Shown here in pieces: positions 62,101 to 64,000 of a stretch of DNA of 64,000 nt. The notes under the pieces were generated by a model. That model saw only the letters and a list, made by a program, of their open reading frames with translations. It was not told the origin of the DNA and searched no databases. Source of the DNA: Cryptomeria japonica (taxonomy: Eukaryota > Streptophyta > Pinopsida > Cupressales > Cupressaceae); contig NC_081409.1 in NCBI RefSeq assembly GCF_030272615.1, positions 617,839,755 to 617,903,754 of the forward strand. Reading direction: 5' to 3'. A program made the position numbers and the translations under genes. Numbering within the stretch: the first letter of the stretch is position 1; every line of letters begins with the position of its first letter.

Positions 62101-62536
62101 GTACTCCCAAACACCTTATAGAGATTGTTGATGACTACTTACCACATGATCCTCTGGTGTTACTTAACATATATGGGGTAAGTTCCCTGAATCTGTTAAG
62201 GTCATCATGCCCTATGATACCTTTTCTGGATTTGTACTTATTTTTAAGTTTCATTTTTATTCATTTTACTCTTATATGTATGACTTCAGGTTGAAAATGG
62301 ATCAGTGCAAGTTCGCAAGTCTCCTAGATGGCTTCACATGGATATCATGGATGACAATATTCTGATGAAGCCTGATGTGTCTAACAATTTGTTGCCTGAT
62401 ATAACACAGAAATACAGTTCTACTATGAATTTAATTGCTGAAAGCATGGGTTTGGAGGAGCTTAAACATGCCCAAGGAAACAAAAAAAAGGTTATGTGTC
62501 CAAGTTACATTCTTGACTTCAGCAACTTATTTATAG
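1957..62536 (+). CDS. JMJ21: JMJ21-like F-box/JmjC/kinase-fold protein, partial gene, 11 exons visible
   Basis: Exons: 1957-2154, 2262-2461, 7932-8031, 8212-8458, 8577-8818, 9248-9370, 9587-9667, 9753-10090, 10276-10593, 62093-62177, 62290-62536. They join to 2179 nt in one open frame (726 codons plus one base), and every junction has a consistent phase. Seen: a JmjC Fe(II) site, with WHVDP (first His and Asp) in exon 2 and GWWHCVLN (second His) in exon 4; then a kinase/APH-like half with HMDIMDDN (HxDxxxxN catalytic loop) and ILDFSNL (metal-binding Asp) in exon 11. Known: the Arabidopsis relative At1g78280 combines an F-box, a JmjC domain and an APH-like region; JmjC proteins of the JMJD6 group are 2-oxoglutarate oxygenases acting on proteins. 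Inferred: same architecture here, with the F-box exons upstream of the window and the terminal exons downstream. The substrate is unknown. Confidence is high for the family and moderate for the exact symbol. Confidence 0.9.
2155..2160 (+). promoter_or_regulatory. Non-canonical GC 5' splice site
   Basis: The donor reads AAG|GCAAGT with the acceptor TATCTAG at 2255-2261. No GT donor at this position keeps the frame: DPK runs directly into FGEAAPD of the next exon, as in relatives. GC-AG introns with a strong AAG|GCAAGT consensus are an established minor class. Confidence 0.8.
2262..2461 (+). CDS. JMJ21: Exon b: JmjC iron-binding HxD
   Basis: Reads [18 protein letters not shown], then [18 protein letters not shown]. 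The His and Asp of WHVDP are the first two Fe(II) ligands of the JmjC facial triad. It ends in QGRKR, the Arg codon split after two bases by a GTAAAA donor (phase 2). Confidence 0.92.
4977..5090 (+). repeat. 37-bp tandem repeat, about three copies, ACTCGG-rich
   Basis: Three near-identical 37-bp units, each built from GACTCGGCAAGGCTGACTCG followed by ACTTGTGACTCGGCTCG. The third is degenerate at its end. The sequence lies in the 5.5-kb intron and resembles the sub-terminal repeats found in hAT-type elements. Confidence 0.8.
5084..5530 (-). mobile_element. Degenerate transposon remnant with ACTCG-rich flank
   Basis: A minus-strand open stretch (5084-5455) encodes a low-complexity tail with [14 protein letters not shown] and an acidic [11 protein letters not shown] segment, bounded by repeated CTCGCCGAG and GGCTCGACTTG motifs up to about 5521. 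The right edge reads GGGAACTCTG, like a hAT-type terminal CAGAGTTCCC. No matching left terminus was found, so the element is truncated and its class is uncertain. Confidence 0.4.
7932..8031 (+). CDS. JMJ21: Exon c: JmjC strand region
   Basis: It completes the split Arg codon and reads [20 protein letters not shown], ending SSSQ with a CAG|GTTCTT donor (phase 0). The (R)WALYPPG block follows the 2-oxoglutarate-contacting region in JMJD6-type proteins. Confidence 0.92.
8212..8458 (+). CDS. JMJ21: Exon d: JmjC second histidine
   Basis: Reads [20 protein letters not shown], then [18 protein letters not shown]. The His of GWWHC is the third iron ligand. [10 protein letters not shown] follows, typical of the end of the JmjC barrel. 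It ends one base into a Gly codon at CATG|GTATAT (phase 1). Confidence 0.93.
8577..8818 (+). CDS. JMJ21: Exon e: inter-domain linker
   Basis: It begins after CTTGCAG and opens with an acidic [10 protein letters not shown] stretch, continuing to [20 protein letters not shown]. It links the JmjC half to the kinase-like half. It ends with a complete GAG codon at a GTAATA donor (phase 0). Confidence 0.88.
9248..9370 (+). CDS. JMJ21: Exon f
   Basis: Reads [20 protein letters not shown] and ends LPVGSGSNP at a CCG|GTGAGT donor (phase 0). The acceptor is TGTTCAG. The block GACIAL...KWL is characteristic of the At1g78280 family. It is too short to stand out as an ORF. Confidence 0.9.
9587..9667 (+). 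CDS. JMJ21: Exon g: start of kinase/APH-like fold
   Basis: A 27-codon exon reading [20 protein letters not shown] and ending GSE. The VIKIY lysine sits where small-lobe kinases hold the ATP-binding Lys; that assignment is inferred. The acceptor is GACCAG and the donor GAG|GTACTT, both phase 0. Confidence 0.88.
9753..10090 (+). CDS. JMJ21: Exon h: kinase-like domain
   Basis: Reads [20 protein letters not shown], with [14 protein letters not shown] and [14 protein letters not shown] further on. In this family the ITKRCKG strand is the hinge-like region of the APH fold. It ends two bases into a Val codon at GT|GTAAGA (phase 2). Confidence 0.9.
10276..10593 (+). CDS. JMJ21: Exon i: last exon before the giant intron
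   Basis: Reads [20 protein letters not shown], then RNLHSLALP, and ends with VKDTLKKW. The Trp codon is split TG|G by a GTATGT donor (phase 2). The matching single G is the first base of the exon at 62093. Confidence 0.9.
11047..11334 (+). mobile_element. TRIM-like miniature LTR element, 3' LTR truncated
   Basis: The left LTR is 11047-11205 (159 bp), starting TGTTGGAAGG and ending GGCTAACA. It is followed at once by AATGGTATTAGAGCTC, a primer-binding site of the initiator-Met tRNA type. About 57 bp later the purine tract GCTAGGGGGGGA precedes a second LTR starting at 11263. That copy matches the first for about 72 bp, through GACATGGCTTAA, and is cut off at 11334 next to the following element. 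There is no coding capacity, which is typical of TRIMs. Confidence 0.8.
11336..12096 (-). repeat. 3' LTR of the gag-only element
   Basis: 761 bp bounded TGTTGATTTT and TTTCAACA. On the minus strand the purine tract from CTCCCTCTTAGCTAGAGAGG (12097-12116 as written on +) lies immediately before it. The same tract flanks the Copia 3' LTR at 45239-46085, so the two are related families. Confidence 0.8.
12240..12492. repeat. Tandem repeat of about 25 bp in the gag-only element
   Basis: Roughly eight copies of a unit like ACCATGCCTACTCGCAGAGG plus GTGG, some separated by short inserts. They lie between the gag gene and the 3' LTR. A different tandem array occupies the same position in the related element at 46130-46420. 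Confidence 0.85.
12614..13513 (-). pseudogene. Copia-type gag (UBN2-like plus zinc knuckle), one internal stop
   Basis: The N-terminal part (12902-13513) contains [20 protein letters not shown] and the helical LEEMYKINN...[10 protein letters not shown] core typical of Copia gag polyproteins. After a TGA at 12902-12904 the same frame continues to a CCHC zinc knuckle, [14 protein letters not shown] (CX2CX4HX4C). It ends at 12614. Gag forms the virus-like particle and the knuckle binds RNA. A likely true start is the Met of [10 protein letters not shown] rather than the first Met of the open stretch. One nonsense codon is the only obvious break. Confidence 0.85.
13536..13550 (-). promoter_or_regulatory. 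Primer-binding site (tRNA-iMet type)
   Basis: On the minus strand TGGTATCAGAGCCAA directly follows the 5' LTR end TCAACA. This is the classical plant LTR-retrotransposon primer site complementary to the initiator-Met tRNA 3' end. Confidence 0.88.
13657..15084 (+). mobile_element. Element E: 3' fragment of an ORF-bearing LTR (family A-F)
   Basis: The fragment contains the end of an ORF (stop at 13960-13962), a TATA box CTATATAAAGG at 14240-14250, the motif GCAAAAACTCTGGCAAA shared with element A (GCAAAAACTCTGCCAAA), and the end CACGTCAACA, identical to the 3' end of element C. The TATA-to-end distance is about 844 bp, as in the complete members. The 5' part is missing; the left edge abuts the truncated Copia LTR at 13656/13657. 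Confidence 0.65.
13663..13962 (+). CDS. C-terminal fragment of an unrecognised ORF (element E)
   Basis: A 99-codon open stretch ending TAA, acidic and aromatic, including [20 protein letters not shown] and [19 protein letters not shown] do not recognise it, and it shows no clear match to the C-termini of the A, C or D proteins. Its place just before the TATA region parallels the ORF ends in A, C and D. It is therefore probably the tail of a divergent family protein. The apparent start Met lies next to the junction with the Copia LTR and is not a real start. Confidence 0.45.
   Translation: MEDLEFASGLQVDISCFENHRSYWREELENVDNLLEGIQYKMFNPPMPPTTGLFELCLRFQDYVWVERAADWDIWGEYLRDEVEFVEKESTTGKEKVLS
15085..15796. 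other. Unassigned intronic segment between element E and the DNA transposon
   Basis: No supported ORF. A phrase resembling CCAAAATTTGGCTA recurs around 15380-15450. The segment may be the displaced left part of element F, separated from its right part (24299 onward) by the DNA transposon insertion. That is inferred from order only. Confidence 0.35.
15840..15985. repeat. GGAGAC/GTCTCC inverted-motif cluster
   Basis: About ten GTCTCC or GGAGAC words in alternating orientation, including GGAGACATGGAGATGTCTCC. They lie just inside the left terminus of the TIR element, where sub-terminal transposase-binding repeats would be expected. Confidence 0.65.
17042..17049 (-). promoter_or_regulatory. TATA box of element C
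   Basis: On the minus strand GCTATTTATACCC, 194 bp after the ORF stop and 853 bp before the element end. This would mark the U3/R transition if the element is an LTR. The same offset recurs in A, B, D, E and F. Confidence 0.6.
17243..20482 (-). CDS. Unrecognised 1079-residue element C protein, intact
   Basis: Full-length ORF with no stops. The start is probably the second Met ([10 protein letters not shown], 20464) just after a splice-acceptor-like GTTGTGTAG. Residues about 60-400 form a conserved block shared with the A, B and D proteins: [10 protein letters not shown], a WMFYFIQVI...W-A-R-M-I-S segment, [16 protein letters not shown] and [17 protein letters not shown]. Residues 550-690 are low-complexity and charged, with a basic [15 protein letters not shown] (possible nuclear signal) and [10 protein letters not shown] at the end. 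Residues about 775-805 look like a coiled coil, followed by a helical C-terminus. No protease, RT, integrase or zinc knuckle is visible. The function is unknown; a gag-like structural role or a captured host gene are both possible. It is the only undamaged member here, which suggests recent activity. Confidence 0.8.
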   Translation of the reverse strand: MKCCVGMATPKAGASTSRSALMKEDQKTEEVETKIVSKWSNIGDTNLGNFSTKKFREVPYIGKPSPVARRIIESGIIKAAGFPPAVQCHELMIECARHYDPQSRTIVSNEGNTLAYLSKEAISEAFHLPEHRDMIYKSIEGARSMYEDDPDACLSIINKNWLLKSRPRLSKVPNTPHRIDFQEEYRDLITMLNRVTGAPHAFYFEKWMFYFIQVIVQGKGTIHWARMISHGLDVQLRRLKATKSFHMSSYVIYALIRSFEYAGLPHRGVIGRGPGEVRACDSYTYLHHPPGSNYKLVNDTFTMNITRTLQGGIHNRLSQDAQELVKRYGAWFIQFPKFTYIRVHGCPLPPYMLPRYPIDRIVLLEVTRQLAAYAKAFRHRHQNGVPVPIILGNSVEVCPNALAMDDAEKELALYSFSSFALRESFDPHGHLEETVGRRFRHEYQIEDFMMNLLDDLEVKRKMHSRLPLDFIKKCRIYRVADQAQDSGRHIQSSYDRESKSIRLDWNEPEVVDLDTLMAPVLSCTRRWVDVQHQKLREQGIAITFTLEEKLAEGGASVSEGNPNPRNSGEGNLRCASEGNLHPRGSKRKERPGKRESSKKNQEANRDRSSGTSSQQEKRTLQVEESMESMVQNDRQEEGQAQQGSPDGSLQDYDLDEDKEDNEMTSPPRQEEIVHKEIQVQETRSAIPDWLKERLTKVIVVEDEDNAIDLESLVGRSHEVTEKRKATKMSKMIRDETGSRKLQIATPAVDKYEGEILAEEYDIQTFELGPSTAEQTLDDATDSFEALKDKLRKEMEKNRKLEREVGAWRTYFSHINEPLGRQDPARSPVQALPLQSINEAERFRNMVQRTSTWMDKSHTVAIEFVTRMMKIIHQAIQVLEIIHNLMITVAAFAHTKDVIIHVLKVIRHTSRKVLAQEKIMDGGPHSLLQWSTLLHMKSVFFEDISTRCSQVEEVINPIQDRIFEVLRTILGRRIEVETDVDMQELEDRIKVIFCKDANVTDEQYDQMFATMLLIERTKELESTWDAALLDAFDQVIHLEESMKNLPEIPIAEIEGIVTRFIVYAKKKHWKGNKILDERLL
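21388..23488 (-). repeat. Array of 14 hairpin repeats in the element C leader
   Basis: Copies at 21388, 21553, 21718, 21885, 22062, 22228, 22403, 22571, 22748, 22913, 23081, 23123, 23290 and 23456, each about 33-35 bp. The arms read TCGCTCTGGTCCCT (or TCGCCCTGGTCCCT) and AGGGACAGGAGCGA around a variable 4-6 base loop such as TTGGA or GACTG. Most are 165-177 bp apart; the spacers are unrelated. The first and second arms pair at 11-12 of 14 positions. Confidence 0.93.
23892..23909. repeat. Terminal palindrome of element C
   Basis: CCCCATTTCAAAATGGGG, with 8-bp arms, 23 bp inside the 5' terminus. Element D has the equivalent CCCCATTTGTAATGGGG at 61191-61207, in the same position and with the same neighbours (GGGTCCCC before, CGATGTGTGAAA after). 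Confidence 0.8.
24299..25233 (+). mobile_element. Element F: 3' fragment of a D-like LTR
   Basis: It contains AACCCTAATTAGGGTTT, CGACCGTTGATTGAAAATCA, a TATA box TCTATAAATT at 24443-24452 and the end TACACCAACA at 25233. The last 60 bp match the 3' end of element D in sequence and order (TTATTCTAATGTTTGGTA, then ATGATAAAAC). The TATA-to-end distance is about 790 bp. No ORF remains. The left side is cut by the DNA transposon at 24298. Confidence 0.7.
25234..25938. other. Unassigned intronic segment
   Basis: AT-rich and without a supported ORF or repeat boundary. It ends at the target duplication ATTGT of element H and would originally have continued into 44534 onward. Confidence 0.5.
25944..26466 (+). 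repeat. 5' LTR of element H
   Basis: 523 bp, differing from the 3' LTR mainly by substitutions (roughly 17 in the first 285 bp by eye). Both copies carry the palindromic CTCTCTCATTTGAGAG. Confidence 0.92.
26467..26486 (+). promoter_or_regulatory. Primer-binding site of element H
   Basis: TGGTATCAGAGC immediately follows the LTR end CTAACA. This is the initiator-Met tRNA type. Confidence 0.9.
26821..26896 (-). repeat. tRNA-like segment, possible SINE head
   Basis: On the minus strand it shows a D-arm-like GAGCTTAGTTGGTTAAAGC (pol III A-box-like), an anticodon-arm-like palindrome CATTGAGTTCTCAATG and a T-arm-like ATGTTCAACTCC (B-box-like). Overall length is near that of a tRNA, but the acceptor stem does not pair. 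About 180 bp further along the minus strand are partly duplicated phrases (GAAGACCAAGRGTCACAACTTAGAA, written on +). It is probably a tRNA-derived retroposon inside element H. Confidence 0.4.
26997..27972 (+). repeat. 5' LTR of nested Copia element
   Basis: 976 bp. It is about 110 bp longer than the 3' copy because of a segment near 27220-27330 missing from the other LTR. The copies otherwise align throughout, with clearly more than isolated differences. Confidence 0.92.
27974..27988 (+). promoter_or_regulatory. Primer-binding site of nested Copia element
   Basis: TTGGTATCAGAGCTT lies right after the LTR end TTTAACA, complementary in type to initiator-Met tRNA. Confidence 0.88.
28036..29355 (+). 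pseudogene. Copia gag and protease, broken
   Basis: Gag begins at ATG 28036 ([20 protein letters not shown]) and hits two in-frame TAA codons before the long open part at 28279. The gag core ([20 protein letters not shown]) is followed by a CCHC knuckle, [14 protein letters not shown], and a pepsin-like protease motif, [14 protein letters not shown], in which DSG is the catalytic triplet. A TGA at 29353-29355 stops the frame just before the GAG-pre-integrase segment, which is recognisable as [13 protein letters not shown]-type coding after the stop. Confidence 0.88.
29356..30431 (+). pseudogene. Copia integrase, internally deleted
   Basis: It runs from the pre-integrase zinc region ([14 protein letters not shown]) to the DDE core. 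The first catalytic block, normally DLCGP, reads NLCGP. The block carrying the second Asp is missing: [17 protein letters not shown] joins sequence that normally flanks about 30 residues. The Glu block [13 protein letters not shown] remains. Two of three catalytic acids are therefore lost. A frame change near 29997 separates it from the C-terminal part (30-kb region, [20 protein letters not shown]). Confidence 0.85.
30406..31543 (+). pseudogene. Copia reverse transcriptase, split by a short retroposon
   Basis: Recognisable RT_2 domain: [50 protein letters not shown] (first catalytic Asp) and [13 protein letters not shown]. Just before the F-V-D-D catalytic box the frame runs into an insertion of about 240 bp (31017-31254). 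The box resumes as [10 protein letters not shown] right after it. Further stops occur around 31389 and 31528. Confidence 0.9.
31017..31254 (-). mobile_element. Short LINE-like insertion in the RT domain
   Basis: The flanking copies AATTGTTATAGTTTTGTT (30999-31016) and AATTGTTGTAGTTTTGTT (31237-31254) form an 18-bp target duplication with one mismatch. On the minus strand the insert ends with a segment GGGTTTCGGAGCCCCTTC followed by AAAACC. Long variable duplications and a 5'-truncated body are typical of target-primed LINE or SINE insertion. The exact family was not identified. Confidence 0.7.
31544..32191 (+). pseudogene. Copia RNase H, one internal stop
   Basis: [18 protein letters not shown] leads to [20 protein letters not shown] and [11 protein letters not shown], the RNase H acidic motifs. 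A TAG at 31886-31888 interrupts. The frame continues with [27 protein letters not shown] and ADIFTKAL, the typical Copia C-terminus, ending at 32191. Confidence 0.9.
32435..33299 (+). repeat. 3' LTR of nested Copia element
   Basis: 865 bp. It is preceded by a purine-rich ACAAAGGGAGAGAT and followed directly by the target duplication CATAA. Confidence 0.92.
33305..33925. other. Internal non-coding sequence of element H
   Basis: Strongly AT-rich with no supported ORF. It lies between the nested Copia element and element A. It ends at the CCTCT duplication of element A. Confidence 0.6.
34356..36021 (+). repeat. Series of palindromes in the element A leader
   Basis: Members: 34356-34377 (perfect arms AACTGCAAGT and ACTTGCAGTT); 34408-34444 (18-base arms starting CACATGTAAT, one mismatch); 34459-34493; 35670-35702 (core CGGGATTTTTAATCTCG); 35795-35830 (weak); 35979-35992 (ACAAGTATACTTGT); 35987-36021. 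Most combine an outer ACTTGTA or ACATGTAAT arm with an inner GGGATTTT/AAAATCCC core. Element B carries counterparts, for example at 52215-52256, 52408-52440 and 53600-53690. Confidence 0.82.
35294..35555 (+). repeat. 131-bp tandem duplication in element A
   Basis: Two direct copies starting GTCCAGTTTTGCTTCTTCAT at 35294 and 35425. Element B has a single copy, so the duplication arose in A. Each copy carries a donor-like CAAG|GTATGT. Confidence 0.9.
36174..39606 (+). pseudogene. Element A ORF, two lesions
   Basis: It is homologous to the element C protein in the N-terminal block: [37 protein letters not shown] and [17 protein letters not shown]. The middle part is proline- and serine-rich with [17 protein letters not shown], then a coiled coil ([13 protein letters not shown]) and a helical tail. 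The start may be ATG 36249 ([12 protein letters not shown]), just after CATTCCAG. One extra A in the run at 36545-36551 shifts the frame, and a TAG at 38527-38529 interrupts; B has Gln codons there. Otherwise about 1,100 codons. Confidence 0.82.
39918..39925 (+). promoter_or_regulatory. TATA box of element A
   Basis: TATAAATA within TTCTATAAATACTTGAGAGG, 806 bp before the element end. It is conserved in B (48319-48326, minus strand). Confidence 0.6.
39995..40458 (+). repeat. Eight AGTCTTTGAGCT repeats downstream of the element A TATA box
   Basis: Exact 12-mers begin at 39995, 40064, 40151, 40213, 40272, 40326 and 40400; an eighth at 40447 is AGTCTTTGCGCT. Spacing is 47-87 bp. Several flanks extend pairing around a constant TCTTTGAG loop, for example GCAAG...CTTGC and TCAAG...CTTGA. 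All recur in element B (about 47785-48255). Confidence 0.93.
43311..43505 (+). repeat. Direct repeat with LTR-boundary-like motif
   Basis: Two copies of about 60-70 bp, starting TTGGCT.TTAGGTGATGCCAT and containing AGGGGGAGTGT then CACCTAGTGGCTAAATCCTAG, begin at about 43311 and 43433. The purine tract followed by TGT resembles a 3' LTR start, so this may be the edge of an older insertion. Confidence 0.75.
43990..44006 (+). promoter_or_regulatory. Polypurine tract of element H
   Basis: TTAACATTAAGGGGGAG abuts the 3' LTR start TGTTAGAAC. Confidence 0.88.
44007..44528 (+). repeat. 3' LTR of element H
   Basis: 522 bp, ending TTTCTAACA, followed by the duplication ATTGT. Confidence 0.92.
44534..45238. 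other. Unassigned segment with repeated AGCGAT words
   Basis: It continues the sequence left of element H at 25938. Six CAGCGAT-like words occur between 44574 and 44732, loosely spaced. From 45150 the text GAGAACCTCAATAAGGACAG leads into the Copia LTR. No ORF is supported. Confidence 0.45.
46130..46420. repeat. Tandem repeat between RNase H and 3' LTR
   Basis: About four copies of a roughly 45-bp unit (GGGCTGAAACCTCAAACTTC, then TCTCACAGAGAAGAATGCAT) occupy 46230-46410. Two CAGAGGGTG words before them match the unit of the array at 12240-12492. Confidence 0.88.
46450..46970 (-). pseudogene. Copia RNase H fragment
   Basis: The upstream piece (46776-46970) ends [17 protein letters not shown]. 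The downstream piece (46464-46763) has [20 protein letters not shown] and [13 protein letters not shown]. They lie in different frames, so a small indel lies near 46765-46776. This is the terminal domain of a Copia polyprotein. Confidence 0.88.
46971..47513. other. Unassigned segment left of element B
   Basis: It has no recognisable domain in either strand. It ends at the AGTAT duplication of element B; its pre-insertion continuation is 54169 onward. Confidence 0.45.
47785..48255 (-). repeat. AGTCTTTGAGCT repeat array of element B
   Basis: The + strand shows AGCTCAAAGACT near 47833, 47908, 47960, 48020, 48081, 48170 and 48239, plus AGCGCAAAGACT near 47787. Positions correspond one for one to element A. 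Confidence 0.9.
48636..52062 (-). pseudogene. Element B ORF, at least four lesions
   Basis: The protein is the same as in element A (for example [17 protein letters not shown] and [17 protein letters not shown]). It is broken by a TAG near 51888, a frameshift near 50860 after GISSTNP, a TAA near 50185 and a TAA near 49177. Lesions differ from those in A, so both copies decayed after insertion. The pieces cover the same length and end with the same helical tail ([11 protein letters not shown]). Confidence 0.85.
54169..54507. other. Unassigned segment between elements B and D
   Basis: It is the continuation of 46971-47513 before B inserted. No ORF or element boundary was recognised. It ends at the CTCTC duplication of element D. 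Confidence 0.5.
55649..58560 (-). pseudogene. Element D ORF, frameshift and stops
   Basis: The likely start is [13 protein letters not shown] (58542), 12 bases after a splice-acceptor-like TTTATTTGCAG. The N-terminal block parallels [64 protein letters not shown] and [15 protein letters not shown] frame change lies near 57345 within the shared EKELAWYPF region. The middle has SRKRKKL and [10 protein letters not shown], then a coiled-coil start [16 protein letters not shown] at 56141 and another stop near 56017 interrupt before the tail ends at 55649. Confidence 0.82.
59622..60560 (-). repeat. Dense GGCGGA(C/G)TTT repeat array, element D leader
   Basis: About 31 words of the type GGCGGACTTTTG or GGCGGAGTTTTG (variants GGCAGACTTT, GGTGGACTTT) are seen on the + strand, on average every 30 bp. 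Part of the array is itself duplicated: the text from 60236 recurs from 60343 almost unchanged. Elements A, B and C lack this motif. Confidence 0.93.
60835..60960 (-). repeat. Three A-loop hairpins with differing stems, element D leader
   Basis: 60835-60851 has arms TCCCTA/TAGGGA, 60908-60924 has TTCCTA/TAGGAA and 60939-60960 has AACTTTCTA/TAGAAAGTT. All enclose 4-5 A residues. The inner CTA/TAG is constant while the outer stem changes on both sides together. Confidence 0.8.
61237..62092 (+). other. 3' part of the giant intron
   Basis: No ORF is supported. A segment at about 61490-61620, ending CCTGTTTTTGTTTTGTTTTG, has the look of a LINE 3' end but no duplication was found. The intron closes with GACATGTACAG. 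Confidence 0.55.
62093..62177 (+). CDS. JMJ21: Exon j: first exon after the giant intron
   Basis: The first base completes the Trp codon. It then reads [20 protein letters not shown] and LVLLNIYG, ending at GGG|GTAAGT (phase 0). Relatives have a similar W-G-x-P-x-x-L-M segment at this point. Confidence 0.88.
62290..62536 (+). CDS. JMJ21: Exon k: kinase-like catalytic loop
   Basis: The acceptor is TGACTTCAG. It reads [26 protein letters not shown] (HxDxxxxN loop) and [12 protein letters not shown], whose Asp would bind metal. It ends one base into the next codon at ATAG|GTAAAA (phase 1). Confidence 0.9.
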
Positions 62537-64000
62537 GTAAAATATTAACCTTTATACTTTCAGTTTTCAACCAGTTCTAGATCTTTCAATTAATGAGCAG
62601 GGTGGATTAAGAAAATCATGGGATATGTTTTTGGAGAAGTGCATACCCTTAAATGATTTGTTTGTGTCTATTTTCTCAAATATTAATTGTCAGGTATTCA
62701 AGAGATTAATGAATTTCATTTAACTCAGCCTCGAATTCAACTATCTGGTATATTTATGTCAATGGCATGCTAACATCATCTCTGTGATGCTGATCTGTCA
62801 GCACAAGATCCCTCAAATGTCTGATGTTTTGTTTGTATCCTATAACTTCTTTTTATGATTTCTATTATAACTTTTAAGTAATATGATATATCATAAACTA
62901 TTGAACATATCTGGATCTGAAATTTCAATTGATATTGATATCAAATTATATAAAGGTCTTATGTAATCAATGTAGCCATAATTAAATAAACTTGAACCCC
63001 ATTTATGATTCTAAGGACTCCCTTTTAAGATTCACTGTTTGTCTGTTTAGGAATTAGACAATATTGACCTTTTACACCTTTTACACTTTTGGGATGCCAT
63101 AATACGTATGAATTTAGCAGGTTCAACTGTTTAACAATGTCACGAAATGATCTGGTGCTAGAAGCCGAGATTACATTTGTTGTCAATTATCATGATCATT
63201 ATCTTACAATAAATGCATTGTTTATAATCATGTAGTGGGGGCTTGTTCATTGCATGTTTAAGGGTCCATATTGTTTTAGATAGAAAACTATTACATGAAT
63301 GTCCACAAATATCTAATGTAGATTAGTGGGACTTAAAAGTATGGTGAATATGTACTTAGTGTATAATGCCTATTATTATGTTTCGATAATATTGGTTATC
63401 CGACTATGCATTGATTGTTTGTTGGCTTCAGGTAGTTATAAGTGTTGGTTGGTTGATGTTTTTGTTCCTCTAGAAGGAAAGTAGTATGATTTAGTTGGAT
63501 TGACTTCAAATTTCATGTGCAAATAAAGATATATTTTACTCTAGTATTTGGTATGCATTGACATCTCTATTATTAATTCATGTATTTATTTTATTAGATA
63601 GGGCTATAAATATTTAGTGTCGTTGCCTTAAAAGAAATCAGGTTAAATTTGAGCATTTCATGCCCTTAGTCCCGAATAAAGGAGAGAAGAGTCCACAAGG
63701 TGGTCAAGACCATGGAATCATGCGATTTTTAGGGATCATTGAGCAAAGGGAACAAACAAGAAGATTACGAGAAACACTTACGGAAAATATAATTGTATGA
63801 TTTCCAAGTCCTCCAGCCCTTCCCAAGAATGCAATCAAATTGAAAAGTCAAGACAATATTTTTTAGATGAGGGAAGTTGGGAGACAAAGTCACATTCCTT
63901 AACAAAGAAAATCATGAAAGGTTGTCAATCGAATGAGAAGAAGTCAAGACAAGGGGTGTATAAAAGAAAATCTGAAACCAAAACAAGTGCATGGAAGGTT
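62537..64000 (+). other. Start of the next intron
   Basis: The family continues with a D-P-x-x-D-L-I-P-type segment, which was not found here, so this intron runs past the window. It contains no supported ORF. The phrase around 63286-63335 resembles one in the 5.5-kb intron near 2714-2755. Confidence 0.6.

Overview
The window is nuclear DNA of a land plant with very large, transposon-filled introns. That architecture suggests a gymnosperm, probably a conifer; this is inferred from layout and not proven. It holds part of one host gene on the + strand, an F-box/JmjC/kinase-fold protein of the Arabidopsis At1g78280 (JMJ21) type. Eleven exons can be placed with consistent splice phases: nine at 1957-10593 and two at 62093-62536. 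The 5' exons (F-box part) and the 3' exons lie outside the window.

The reading frame passes from the exon ending at 10593 straight to the exon starting at 62093. A single intron of 51,499 bp separates them, and it is almost entirely nested transposons. In order it holds: a miniature terminal-repeat element (11047-11334); a gag-only Copia-type element (11336-13657, minus); the 3' part of element E (13657-15084); an inverted-repeat DNA transposon (15797-24288) split by element C (16196-23932); the 3' part of element F (24299-25233); a retrotransposon H (25944-44528) that contains a degenerate Copia element (26997-33299) and element A (33931-40724); the 3' end of another Copia element (45239-46970, minus); element B (47519-54163); and element D (54513-61231).

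The most unusual content is the family A-F. A, B, C and D are each 6.6-7.7 kb. Each starts TGTTG and ends CAACA, and each is flanked by its own perfect 5-bp target duplication (CCTCT, AGTAT, GGGCG, CTCTC). I see no terminal direct repeats and no reverse transcriptase in them. Each carries one long ORF of a shared, unrecognised protein family, intact only in C (1079 codons). Each has a TATA box about 750-850 bp before its 3' end; fragments E and F show the same offset. The simplest reading is that these are solo LTRs of a retrotransposon group whose U3 is about 6 kb long and encodes a protein. Their leaders carry subfamily-specific arrays of short hairpins or repeats: 14 hairpins in C, palindromes in A and B, about 31 GGCGGA(C/G)TTT units in D. 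A and B also carry an eight-copy AGTCTTTGAGCT array near the 3' end.

How the parts interact: everything between 10594 and 62092 would be transcribed in the host pre-mRNA. A is sense and B is antisense to the gene, so that transcript could fold into a hairpin of about 6.6 kb. Apart from the host exons and the C ORF, every coding region here is broken or fragmentary.
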